Positions 35,949-48,700 of a stretch of DNA of 64,000 nucleotides are shown here, piece after piece (positions within the stretch are counted from its first letter, which is position 1; every line of letters starts with the position of its first letter). The stretch is taken from contig CM043970.1 of NCBI GenBank assembly GCA_014529385.2, forward strand, positions 60,313,023 to 60,377,022. The letters are read 5' to 3'. Both the position numbers and the translations under genes were made by a program. Under the pieces are notes generated by a model that was given only the letters and a program-made list of their open reading frames with translations, had not been told where the DNA came from and made no database searches. The DNA comes from Adiantum capillus-veneris. Taxonomy: Eukaryota > Streptophyta > Polypodiopsida > Polypodiales > Pteridaceae.

Positions 35949-35985
35949 AAGAGAGAGAGAGAGAGAGGGAGAGGGAGACAGTTCA
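35125..35985. repeat. GA microsatellites mixed with CCGGTATGATACTGAGAAGTG repeats
   Basis: Blocks of (GA)n (about 35,127-35,152, 35,214-35,254, 35,465-35,520, 35,703-35,730, 35,920-35,980) alternate with about 30-bp units holding GGTATGATACCGGTATGATA and CTGAGAAGTGAC. The region separates the FCP1-like gene from the 3' end of the transposase. Open frames on the minus strand are repeat artefacts. Confidence 0.88.
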
Positions 35986-36035
35986 GTTTACAGTTAAAGG
36001 TAGATATACATAAAATTATGCATTTCTTAAGATGG

Positions 36036-39000
36036 TTACAGCTCAAAAGGCATACTATTGTATATAGACTCACTAACATCAAATGATATTGTATATACTT
36101 TTGAGTTGTTGGGATGGGGTATCATGGGGATTTTGATTGCCCGAACAAGATGTGAATATATGAACACCTCTGGCTTTTTGTCAAAAATCTCGTAGGTCTG
36201 CTCATTTATCATATGATAGTAAAACCCTTTGATAGCATAGGATCCTCGCCCAATGATATTGCCCCAGTCATCTTCAGCGTCTGAATGAAACTCCTGAACA
36301 GCTGCAGTGCATTTCACTATATAGAAATCCACTTTTTCTTCATTGCCATTTGGTGAGGGAACAACAAAATTATCACCAACAATAAGATCTTGATTGAGGG
36401 TGTCATAGTGTCCTTCATACACTGCATCCTCATTTATTTCGTCGTCATCGTCTTCCCCTTCTTCTGTAGGCTCCAAAATAAGGTATGTCCAGAAAGGAAC
36501 ATGTGACTTGCTCACACATCTCCTCCACTTTTCCTGTTTACATGCACTACAGAAACAAGACAGTGAACGTGTTCTCAAAGCAGTTGTATCATGCTCTGAA
36601 TATGCAGAAACAGAGTGCATTGAGCGGGTATTTTTTATAGCCTTCACATCCCAATTTTTTCCCCTTTCGACATCCCCCAATTCAATCACCCAAAAAATCC
36701 TGCTTACATAACGGGCCTGGGATGCATAGGTGGCTGTAGCACCATCTGATAAGGTCCGTCTCAATAATGCCACAACATCTTCAGCACAGTCTATCTTTGG
36801 GCAGTTTGGATGCAATTGGTATTGAGTTAAAGACCTTTTTATCACTGCTCCCGCACCGTCGTGTTCTCCCTTACCATGGCCGGATCCAAAAAAGTTCCAA
36901 GACATTTTCCATCCCATAAAAACATTGTATCTGCATTTTATTCAATGGATAGAAGAAGATTAATATACTCTTGGCACGATAAAATTACCAAAAAAACACG
37001 TATTATAATATTACTGATGTTAGACAAGCATTTTATTACAACTTTAATGCCAATATTATAGGTCTCTATATTAAAACCACCTTCAGATAATGTTTGTTAG
37101 AACATGGTATACCTGGCAAGGAAATAGAATGGTCTTCTTGCTTTGAATTGTGAAGCTGCTCCATCAGACCATACCCAATGACACCTTATGTTTAGACCAA
37201 ATTGCTTTAGCCATTCCGCATGTTTCAGAAAACAGTGTTGAACAAAATGTGTGTCATGTTGCTTGTCATCTGAAATGAAGAAGTGAATTGTCTTGTGGAT
37301 GTCACCTGCATAATATAAAAATCAGAAATTATTGAAGGCTTAATACAAAAGAAATAATATTGATCTAGGGTGATGTCATTACCTGCAATTCAGAAATATG
37401 TTATGTGCACAAAAATAGTTACTTGCTTTGAATACCAGTGCATGGACTGAATCTCATTTTGTTCTTTGAAACTATAATTTTCAGCAAAGTCAACAACAAC
37501 TGACACAACAACATCTTCTAGAAAGCTTTGTATACATTCCTTATATTGTTCTGCTTGCCATCTATACACAAAATTATGCATTATGTATTTCTTAAGATGG
37601 TCTTTGAACATGACTGAGAGATCCTGGCATGATATTTCCTTATGCGACAAGACTTTCCTTTTCTTCTTCAGACCGTCACGCGCAGTTCCTACTTCTAGGT
37701 CCTCAAAAATCTTCACCACAATCTTTTTAGCAATAAATGCAGCCTCTGCAGCACAAAAGTCTAACTTATCCAGGCCACACCTTTTACATTGACCACTCAA
37801 GCAGGCAAGGGCATGGAAGGTGGACGTATCTGATTTTGGACACAGTATAGAGTCTAATAAGGCTGTTACACTCTTGATAGGGTTTTTTGGTGCCTTGCAT
37901 CCACCATTGTCTTTGCATATGTTGCATTGACATTGGCAAGATTTTCCATGCAGACGTACCTAATACAGAACTTTGCATGTGATTTATGGCATCCTTTAGG
38001 AAGGACATTTGAACATGTGAAATGTAGCAGCAAGTATATCAGTCTCTCAATTTCCGCACAAAATATGGCTTCATGTACTCAAACGCCCGCTGCCTTACTA
38101 CAATTTCAGGGTATTGTTCTTTGAAGTTGAGAAAGAGCTCCACCTACAATGAAAGACATATATGGTTAAAGAACATTGAAGAAAACTGCAGGTTTTTATT
38201 ATCTTTGAAGAAAACTGTTACACTACTATAAACCAATATTTTTATTTCAAACCAGTATGTTTTTTCACTTAATTGGTTAGGCAAACCAATACATATGAAC
38301 ACATGTCCTTGGTACGTACCAGTGGTATATAAGTGTCAACCAGTTCAAATGTTCTTACTGCTGATGTAAACCAGTCTTTTCATTTAAAACCGGTATGTTA
38401 TTTACCTAACCAGTACATGTGAGCACTTAACCACGATGTATACCAGTGAGAAATAAGTGTTTAAAAAAATGAACACATGCCCTTGGTACGTACCAGTGTA
38501 TATAAGTGTCAACTAGTTCAAATGTTCTTATTGCTGATGTAAACTGGTCTTTTCATTTAAAACCGGTATGTTATTTACCTAACCAGTACATGTGAGCACT
38601 TAACCATGATGTATACCAGTGAAAAATAAGTGTAAAAAAATGAACACATATCCTTGGTACGTACCAGTGGTATATAAGTGTCAACCAGTTCAAACGTTCT
38701 GATTGCTGATGTAAACCAGTCTTTTCATTTAAAACCGGTATGTTATTTACCTAACCAGTACATGTGAACACTTAACCATGATGTATACCAGTGATAAATA
38801 AGTGTTAAAAAAAACTGAACACATGTCCTTGGTACGTACCAGTGGTATATAAGTGTCAACCAGTTCAAATGTTCTTACTGCTAATGTAAAGCAGTCTTTT
38901 CATTTCAAACCGCTATGTTATTTACCTAACCAGTACATGTGAGCACTTAACCATGATGTATACTAGTGTGAGAAATAAGTGTTAAAAAAAATGAACACAT

Positions 39001-40380
39001 GTCCTTGGTACGTACCAGTGGTATATAAGTGTCAACCAGTTCAAATGTTCTGACTGCTGATGTAAACCAGTCTTTTCATTTAAAACCGGTATGTTATTTA
39101 CCGAACCGGTACATGTGAGCACTTAATCATGATGTATACCAGTGAGAAATAAGTGTTAAAAAAAATTTACTAGATATGTAAACCAGTATTTTCCTTTCAA
39201 ACAGATATTTTTTTTACCTATCTGACATGACAAATAGTACATGTGAACACTTGACCAGTACATGTGAACACTTAACCACGATGTATACCAGTGAGAAATA
39301 AGTGTTAAAAGATTTTTACTGGTTATGTAAACCAATTTTTTACCTAACCAGTTTATACATATCATACGCGTGTGAAAGTATGCGTCTGCAAACGTATGTT
39401 TCAGCAAACATACGCGTATGATAAAAAATATGTTTCCATTTATATTCTCCTTTACATCCAATATTTATCTACTCTTAGTCTAGGACCAAATACAGATTCC
39501 CCTTATTTCCATTTATAACTTCCTTCATATCCAATTTCATATCTACTCTTATCAACCCAATTATAGTGAATATAGATCATGAATGCAAATATTAGAAAAC
39601 AAAAATGGATATAGTGAAGCAAGTTATTACCTGAGATTGTTCAAGAAGATGCACATGATGTTTGACATATGAATTTCTTCCAATACGCTTTCTGCACACA
39701 TCCTTCTTATTGGGTGAAACACGAGTGTTAGACATCCAAAAAGAGAAGATCAACTCTTTCTCATCAGGTGTTATGAAACCACGATCCATGGGCTATTGAG
39801 CACACAAAGAGATTGGCAAATTGCCAACATCTGTTGCCCTCAACCGATTCTTTGCAACTATGAAGTTCCTCTTGTGCAAATTTAGCAACTTAGATGCAGC
39901 TGAAACATTCACTTTTGAGGTAGATGTACACTCAACATTCATAAGCATTGTGGTGATGACCCTTTTAAGAAAGAGCTCCTGTACGCTCTTGGGTAATTTG
40001 ATTGCATCTATTGTGTTGCGTATGGATTCAACAAAAGTTGTTTGTGCCCTGGGCATTTCAAGGTCTCCAAGAGAAGGATGATTGACAAACTTGCACAAAA
40101 TATCTGAGCGTGATGCAACATCGAGGGCCTTTGTACGCCGATTGAAGAGCATAACAAGGTCATTGCAAAGTCTTTGACGCTTTGCATCATCACCACCATT
40201 TTGATCATTATCTTCCTCATGTGCTACCTGCTCAAGCTTGTTCTTAGCCCGATGCTCCCTCTTTCTCCTAGCATGATATTCCTTGACCGCATCAACAGCA
40301 TACCTAGCACACAGTTCACAGTGAGGCTGAGAGCAGGAGGCTGAGAGCAGTCACATACAGTGTGAGATTCTTGCTCCATG
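36036..40380 (-). pseudogene. Transposase of an unclassified superfamily (possibly Sola-like), lightly damaged
   Basis: Four exons with GT-AG borders: 40380-39631, 38143-37383, 37305-37113, 36930-36036. Exon 1 starts MEQESHTVCDCSQP; a 14-bp tandem duplication here shifts the frame to CELCARYAVDAVKEYHARRK. Exon 2 has FEYMKPYFVRKLRD, a TGA, YTCC, a Cys cluster CQCQCNICKDNGGC, then VVDFAENYSFKEQNEIQSMH. Exon 3 has VWSDGAASQFKARRPFYFLA. Exon 4 opens NVFMGWKMSWNFFGSGHGKG followed by EHDGAGAVIKR. The DFAENY and SDGAASQFK Asp residues and the acid in the GHGKGEHDG motif look like a DD[D/E] catalytic set; similar proteins occur in animals and some plants. Lesions: the duplication, TAG near 39,796, TGA at 38040-38042, one shift near 37,955, TGA near 37,390. 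It would cut and join the 22-bp ends of its element. Confidence 0.75.
38270..39340. repeat. Five-copy 171-176-bp tandem array in a transposase intron
   Basis: CCTTGGTACGTACCAGT recurs at 38307, 38481, 38652, 38827 and 39003. Each unit also has AACCGGTATGTTATTTACC and CAGTACATGTGAGCACTTAA. The array fills most of the 1.49-kb first intron. Confidence 0.93.
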
Positions 40381-40540
40381 CTAGAGAGGGAGAGATTGAG
40401 CGAGGTGATAGGCCTACAAAGAGCAAGAGCAGTATATGACAGCAATAGATGTGTGATAGGCCTACAAAGTAAAACATCAATTTGTGCTCCTACACAGAGA
40501 GTTAGAGAGAGACAGGAAAACGAGAGAGCGGGAAGACAAA

Positions 40541-40677
40541 GAGCTGGCTGACGTGCATAGTTAAGAGCTACAGAGCCGTCTTCTATATTTGAAAAAGAGA
40601 CGTGGAAATAGTAATGGTGTAAAGAGCTGGCTGACGTGCATAGTTAAGAGGTACAGAGCCGTCTTCTATATTTTTAA
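40541..40677. repeat. 83-bp tandem duplication near the transposon end
   Basis: GAGCTGGCTGACGTGCATAG at 40541 recurs at 40624, both copies ending in GCCGTCTTCTATATTT. It lies between the transposase start and the right terminal repeat. Confidence 0.85.
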
Positions 40678-40798
40678 AAAAGCTGTGGAAATTCTATATT
40701 TAATTAAAAATCTGTTCAAAAGAATATATTGAATTGAACTAATATAGATGGTTTTATGTACCGGTTATAAAACCTCTGTCCAGGACAAGGTTTTTGGT

Positions 40799-40820
40799 CC
40801 ACCTATTCATGCATCCACCC
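40799..40820 (-). repeat. Transposon right terminal inverted repeat
   Basis: Exact reverse complement of 31097-31118, followed by TATG (40821-40824). Confidence 0.9.
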
Positions 40821-41215
40821 TATGATTTTGTTACCCGAGTATACAAAATGAAGTATATTTTGGATTTGGATTTGAAATTGGATTTGCAATTGGTATATGA
40901 TGATTTTCTGTCGCGACAGTATTTATGAAAGTGAACTTGAGATTGATGAGAATTGATTTATGCAATGATGAGTGTAACCAATGATATCCTCATTCATCAG
41001 GGTATGAAATAGACTGCTTATTCTAGTGGTATGGGACACTAGAATAGGTAGTATGTGGATGACGTCAGACATAAGCAATGTTGTCTAATTTTATGGATTT
41101 TTCTTTTACTATTTGATACAAATTTCTAATCACTGTTTTTGACAAGTATTGTTTGCAGATTTTTATCTTCGCAATCGAGGACAGTTGCTTTCCAACGAAG
41201 AGGTATGTTATAAAA

Positions 41216-41661
41216 TTAATAATTTATTATTTATTGCAGCTGACAGGTGGAAAAGACTAGACCGAGCTAGGCCTATGCGAACAAAAATATATATATATTG
41301 TACATTTTATTATTCAAGTGCTCTTTATGAGCTTTGACCATTTATGATCGGCCGTCCAGTTTGTAATCACTTTGACCATTCAAGAAATCTATAAATGAAA
41401 TACGTGCAAGAGGGAAATGGTCACTCTTGCACAGGGGGAGATTGCACCCAGTGTTTGTGTCTTCTTCTCTCCTCTCCTCCCCCCTCTCTCGCCGTGCCGG
41501 CTAGAACTCCGCTCTAGGAGGTGCACCTACACGTTCTCGCTCTTTATCTCTCAACTTCCATTCCGTCTCGTGGATGTGCCAGGTATGCTTATTTATTGTT
41601 TTATGGTTTGTAGTGTACTATTATCAGTATTTGGAGGGCTCTCCACACTCCCGTTTGAGTA
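41216..41661 (+). repeat. LTR, second copy
   Basis: Matches 26937-27434 along its length with scattered changes and small indels: TGTTATAAAATT start, GGAAAAGACTAGACCGAGCT, TATAAATGAAATA near 41,390, and GTTTGAGTA at the end. Homology stops there, where the first copy continues into the primer site. Confidence 0.78.
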
Positions 41662-43005
<1,344 letters not shown>

Positions 43006-43498
43006 AAATAGCACGGCTTAGATGAGAATACTTCAATTGCAAGATTTTAGTAATGGTTGAGCGATGGTTTGAGTGATGGTTGGTCTGAGCGATGGCGCTG
43101 TTGAGTGTGAAGGTTTGAGTATGGAGGTCTGAGCGATGTCGCATGTCATGGTAAAGCACAGAAGGTGCTGCCTTGTTCTTATCTCCATAGGTTTGTCGCT
43201 TGTGGTGCTTTGAGGCACTCAGAGTTTTGTTGCTTGGGTTGGCAAGGGCCTCGCGGGCTGCCGCTTGGTTCTCTTAAGCAACACGTGCGGGGCTTCCCCC
43301 CCACCCCCCACTGCAGCACGCGTGAGTACTTGCGATTATTATCTAAAAGAGGCTTGCGATTATTTGCTTATGCGATTATTATCTTTAGGTCATTCTGATT
43401 ATTGTCTTTTTGTTAGGGTCCTTGCGATTATTATCTTTTTGTTAAGACCCCTTGAAACCATATTGTGACTTGGTGTCAATGGGGCTTTTCACCGCGCC

Positions 43499-44442
43499 AT
43501 GGTAAGCTCCTCTAAGCTGTCCTACACCGAAGCAGTGGTGGCAGGCAAAGAGCAGCCCCACGCTCTGAAGCTATCAAGCTGACATGCGACTTTGCGAAAC
43601 TGGGCACCGATGATAGCGGTCAAAACTCCCTTGCTAATCTCAGTAAGGAGGAACTGAAACAAAGAAAGACGCGGGTGGAAAAAGACCTAGCGACAATCCT
43701 TTGTGCATTATCATTGAACAAAAGGTTGCGCGAAGATTCGACGACGCAGGAGGATGTCGCTAAAGTGGCCAAAGGGAACAGAGCTTTCGAAGCACTCAAG
43801 GATGCACTCCCGCAGCGTGTCGAGGTGGAAGATGCTATTACGGTGTTTGTTCCCCCGGCCATTGTGAAAAGACAACTTGCGGAGGTTGCAAATTTCACTC
43901 TGGTCTTCGGGTTTATGGGGAGAGTTCCCAATAGAATTGAGCTCACTAACAACTGGCTCTGCAATCCACTGGGTTTGAATCAGCACAGCGCAGTAATGTT
44001 CACCCAATCTATAGCAAAAGGATTCGTGTCAGTTCAGTTCAACGACAGTGCAATGGTTGAGAGGGTTTTGGCGAAAAGCCCGCTGTTCTTCAATCGCGCG
44101 CCGGTGTGTGTGCTCCCTTGGGACCCTCTGTTTGAATCTAACGAGGCATTTAAGGATCTCTGCCCAGTATGGGTGGAGTTTTTCAACCTCCCCATATGGC
44201 TTAGAAAGAACTTGAAGGACCTCGCAGCTTCGCTTGGTGACCCACTTTTGTCCCATCTGCCAGAGCCTCGGGTGCAGCAGCAGCAAACAAGGTCTGTATC
44301 TGGTGGGATCTGCGAAAGCCTCAGCCAAAGAACTTGGTGGTGAATGTTGGGGCAGGACTAAAGATCATTCCTCTTAACTTAAACACCTTCTTCGAGGCCT
44401 GCTTCAAATGAAACAAATTTGGGCATTATGCAAGGGCGTGCC
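43499..44442 (+). pseudogene. LINE ORF1, 5' part (DUF4283-like, RNA-binding)
   Basis: Start ATG at 43499 (MVSSSKLSYTEAVVAGKEQP), a frame change near 43,570, then open to 44,343. The domain is recognisable by FVSVQFNDSAMVERVLAKSP and VCVLPWDPLFESNEAF followed by VWVEFFNLPIWL. This is the DUF4283-like RNA-recognition fold of plant LINE ORF1 proteins. In another frame FEACFK, a TGA where the knuckle Cys is expected, and NKFGHYARAC form the zinc knuckle, reaching the insertion point at 44,442. It would coat LINE RNA. The protein continues after the inserted LTR element at 53,205. Confidence 0.82.
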
Positions 44443-45011
44443 TATTAACTCTCACGGCTCACGGACACCATATCACCTACGACGGACGTTGTATTATTTA
44501 CTTGGTAGAGTCAGGTACCGGGCTTGTCGGTCCAATAGGAAAATGGTAAGAGTGATCGCCGATGAGAGGCGCACTCTAACTGGAACATTCAAGGGATTAG
44601 TTGGATAAGCATGGCGCCCAAGTGTGAATGGGGTGAGCTAATATAAAAGTCAACTAAACCTAAAATTCACTCATTCTCTCATTTGTGCAATAAAAGACTG
44701 CTCTTGCTCCATCTCCATCTTCTTCTTCTTCATCTCCTTGTGTGTGTGTGTATGCGTGAGAGAGAGAGAGTGCAATCGAGCATTGCGACGACGGCATGGC
44801 GGCGGCGAAGGGGTTGAGCGCAGCGAAGCGGCGACTCCTTCTTCTTCGCGGCGAGGAATCCTCCACGAAGCCAGCGTAGAGCGGTGAGTGACACACCATC
44901 GCCTTCTTTGAGCTTACTATTTTAGGCTTGTTGTGTGCTTGGAGCCATTTGTTGCTTGCACATGGTGTATCTGCAAGTTCCTTGCATTGACACGTGCGAC
45001 ATACGCGCACA
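44443..45011 (+). repeat. TR-GAG 5' LTR
   Basis: Starts TATTAACTCTCACGGCTCAC (TG changed to TA) and ends CATACGCGCACA. ATATAAAAGTC near 44,642 is the likely TATA region; a short GT/GA repeat lies at about 44,740-44,770. Confidence 0.9.
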
Positions 45012-45015
45012 TTTT

Positions 45016-45033
45016 TGGCGTCGCTGCCGGGGA
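45016..45033 (+). other. TR-GAG primer binding site
   Basis: TGGCGTCGCTGCCGGGGA begins five bases after the LTR. It resembles the TGGCGCCGTTGCCGGGGA site common in plant Ty3-gypsy elements, with two differences. Confidence 0.8.
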
Positions 45034-45789
45034 TTGCCATACGCTAAGCTTGAATGGCACTCTGTGCTTCTTTTGTGGTGTAATTTCAATTGTAGGAAAG
45101 GTAAGGAAGGAGGGTGTGTGTGTTGAGAAGAGGGATTTGGTGTTATGCTGTGTGTTTTTTTTGTTAATGGAGTTTTCAAAGGTACTGTGTTTATTCTCTG
45201 TGTATTAAGGTTGTTAGTTTTCTTTGTTAATGGAGTTTTCAAAGGTATTGTGTTTATTCTCTGTGTACTAAGGTTGTTAGTTTTCTGTACACAGTAAGTA
45301 GGAAGTAGATCTGTGAGAGTTAATAAAGTGTGTTAGTGTGTAACAGTAGGTGTATTAGTTAAGAGTAGGTAGATAGAGTGTGTGTGTGCTCTCACGCAGG
45401 CCGCGGCAACCTTATCCTTTTTTTAAAAAAATTAAAGGTAGAACCGGGATCGCGGGAATATCTCCCAGACCCAAGCCCAAGCCCAAGCTCACGCTCAGGC
45501 CTAGGCCTCAGTCGCCTTTTAAAATTACAAATTTTAGATTCACACGTAGCTAAAAATCGATTTTTTGAGGACCAACAGAACTTCAGATGCCCGAAAATTA
45601 TGTTGTAAAGCACACAGCGACCCTTTAATTGATACGCTCGTTTCGAGCTATCACTCACTTTAATCAAAAAAATCAAACATTAAAAAAATATTAAAAACGT
45701 AAAAAACACGGGTGAAAATGGACGCTTAAAAAAGGGAAGCGGTTAACCTTCGAGGTTATTCGCCGACATTTGTAGGGTACCAAAGGCAC

Positions 45790-48700
45790 ATGCATCTGTG
45801 CTCTGGTCGTGTGCTAGAGACGGAGCAACTAGAGAGAATTTCGACTTACGCGAGTTCTCAATATCCACCTACTTTAGGTTCTGGACCCTCGGCGGGGACC
45901 CAAGGTAGTACAAACCAAGACTCGAACATAGCGGCTAGTGACTCTTCCTTTGACTACGACGTCATGGAGGGTTTCCCAATGCCTAATCCCGATAGCTCGA
46001 GCCAAGACATGCATGCCATGGGTCCTCGGTCCAGGCCAAGCGTGCTTAGCCGCCTGAAGGAAACCTTTAGTAGAGACACTCGCTCCGAACATGGAGCTAA
46101 TGATGTAAATGAGGGGGATGGGGAAGTAAATTCTCCATTCGTGACAAACATAGACCCTATACCGTTAGAGAATGTGCACGTGAATACTTCATTCATTGCA
46201 CCTCCTGACTCTTCACAGTTATTTCCCTCCGAGGTCATATTGACCGATGGTAGAAGCCTTGCCGAAGTGCAAGAGGTTGAGTGATATATCCTTGCAGCGA
46301 AGGGAAAAGGAAGTTGAGAGCTTATGCAAGGCGGAGCAACGAAGAGAGTTAAAAGCGAAAGCTCCTATGTCAATATCCTTGCTAAGAGAGCAATCAAGCG
46401 CTCCTTATTTAGCAACCACTAAGGGCCAACCCCTAGAAAGCAACATTGCATCTAGCTCAAAGGACCCCCCTAGCACCTCAATCCTAGATGGAGTGTTCTT
46501 AAATGAGAACTGGGAGTACGAATTACAAACAGAGACTCTGAGCGACCTATACACAGGTCACACCTATCACGTGGGTTGGTTAGATGTCCTACAATCCACA
46601 ATGGGTGTTACTAGTGTGGAGGATCAACAACAAAGAGTTTGTGAGGTCATCCATAGGGTCATTGAGTTAGAGAGACAGAACAAGGGGATCAACATGCCTT
46701 CAACGGGTCTCATGAGATTCCTGGATATAGGAAAGGCTAAACAACCGACCTTATCGCAAATGGAGACTCCCTCGGTAAGTCCGATGGATCCTCCATATGT
46801 TGTTTATCCAGGGGTCTCAGTGCAATCTGAGCCCACAAGTGATAGCTTCACCTTTCCAAGTCTAGCTCATCTTTCCCTTTATGGCACCACGGCTACCATG
46901 CCTACCCCAATGATGGGCATGCCGAGAAACACGCCATGGACCTCATTTGTTAGTAAAGCACCACTACATGGTAGCTCAATGCCTGCAATAGTACCTACAA
47001 GTGTGTACCAATCGTATGCACCTATGGGTCATCACACTCATGTAGTCCCTACCCCTCCCATTGTTTCAACTACCTATGCTCCACAACCACAATACACAAG
47101 TTCTTATTTCCATGAGACTATACCGGCTAGCATTAGCATGTCACATTCGACGTCTGCTATGCCTAGGGCCACACATATGAACTATGGACCACCACATGGC
47201 ACAACATCGTACCCAACGTGGAACCCAAGGGCTTCCTATGCACCAAGCCCAATGCCAATACCTACTCCATATGTAGTCTCTGGAGCGCCTTCACCCACGG
47301 TGCCTGCTCATTTAGGTGACTTGGCAACATTTTCTCAAGCTATCGGTCGATTTATTGCTGAGAATATGCGTTACGCGCCTGATAGAGAGCCTAGAAGTAA
47401 GGCAGTACAAATAGCCAAGCTCACGGGGATGTGAGAAAGCATATCAAAGTGTTTGAACAAATATGCGATTCTCTAGGAGAACACAATGACCTACATAAGA
47501 GCAATGCTTTATGCCTAACCTTTAGTGGAAAGGTTGGGGATTGGTATAGAACCCTAAGGGTGGAAGAAAAAATGATTTACCCTACTCTTAGGAGACTGTC
47601 CTTGAAAGCCCAACGAGAGGAAGGAGAGTCGGTGAGAGACTTTATTAGTCACTTTAAGCATTTGAATTCTCGTTGTAATCCAAATGAGCGCTTCAACAAT
47701 AACCAATTTCTCGATAGATTCATTCAGGGATTACGACATGAGGATATCTATAATGTCCTAGTCATTAGAGGTATCACCACTTGGGAAGCAGTCACCACCA
47801 ATGCGATCCAATTGGAGGATAATTTAATGATTCAAGGAGAAAGAGTGTATGTTGAGCCTAAATCTATTAGCTCGCAAGCATCAGGGAATCAACCAATGAC
47901 CTTAAAGCCTATTGCTAAGGAGCCAAAGATATCTAAGATGACTTTAGCAGATTTCACCAAGGCTATTCAAGAGAGTCTTAGAGACAATCGTGCTCCGCAG
48001 AACAATCATATGTGTCCAAGAAGGGAGCAGCAATGGTGCTCAATATGCTATGGACCGCATAGTACCAGTGAATGCCCTACTTTTAGAGTAAAAATCAATG
48101 GGAACTGCAATGCCTGTGGGAGGTATGGTAATCAAGCTAAGGATTGAATAGTATTTAAGCGCGCGATGGCTAATAGACCAACCTTAGAATGGACAAACAC
48201 ACCTCGAGTACTTGCATTAATGCCGACCCCACCTCTTGAACAAACATCACAACACATGGTCCCTAGGGCCCAAAATGTTGTTCAAACAACACCCTTACCA
48301 CCTCCAGTGCTAGGACCGCAACCACCACATCCGAGAATCACTTATGTGAATCAAGTGGGTTGTGAGTCATCTATTTCTTGTTTGGAAGGCTGTGAGGAAG
48401 ATATAGATCCTAATATTGCCTATGGGATGGATGTGCTTGAAGAAAGTCCACAATACTACATGGAGGACTATTGGGAACAAGTCAAACATGTATATCAAGA
48501 AGCTGCTCTTGGGACAAGAGGCCAAAATATCAATTACATTGCTAAGAGACCACCTCTTCAATGCTATGAGTGTGGAGGTCCACATCGTGTAGCCGAGTGT
48601 CCTATTAGGCTACAAAAGAACGCCACACTAATGCAGACCAATCAAGCGAGCACGTCTACAATGCAGATACTCATGTGTAATCGATGTGGCATAGATCATT

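Larger units (their letters stand above)
31097..40820. mobile_element. DNA transposon with 4-bp TSD, transposase and two passenger genes
   Basis: The ends are 22-bp perfect inverted repeats (31097-31118 and 40799-40820; first 18 bases GGGTGGATGCATGAATAG). TATG flanks both sides (31093-31096 and 40821-40824), so this is one insertion unit of 9,724 bp. Inside, two genes on the plus strand (31386-33920 and 34112-34953) face a four-exon transposase on the minus strand (40380-36036). Related CCGGTATGAT repeats occur in an intron of the first gene and between the converging genes, and similar ACCGGTATG units occur in the transposase intron. A 4-bp duplication and GGG termini are compatible with the Sola group, which I could not verify. 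Stops and a few frameshifts are present in all three genes; the transposase is close to readable otherwise. Confidence 0.85.
26937..41661 (+). mobile_element. Possible LARD-type LTR element, split by a DNA transposon
   Basis: Homologous LTRs at 26937-27434 and 41216-41661 lie in the same orientation. The first is followed at 27436 by TGGTATCAGAGC, the initiator tRNA-Met primer site. Leaving out the 9.7-kb transposon and its duplicated TATG, the interior would be about 4.05 kb and shows no gag or pol, which fits a large retrotransposon derivative mobilised in trans. I found no clear target duplication outside the pair and only a weak purine tract (AACGAAGAGG) before the second LTR, so two independent insertions remain possible. 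Confidence 0.45.

Noticed and set aside
35017-36082. A 268-codon minus-strand frame with SVSYRYHTSHF repeats
   Set aside because: It translates the GA and CCGGTATGATACTGAGAAGTG repeats, which stay open in several frames; no homology or codon pattern of a real protein.
38270-39340. CRISPR-like regular repeats
   Set aside because: The units are contiguous 171-176-bp tandem copies without unique spacers, in an intron of a eukaryotic gene.
45378-45676. Small frames on both strands near 45.5 kb
   Set aside because: They cover a short inverted or low-complexity segment of the TR-GAG leader and show no domain.
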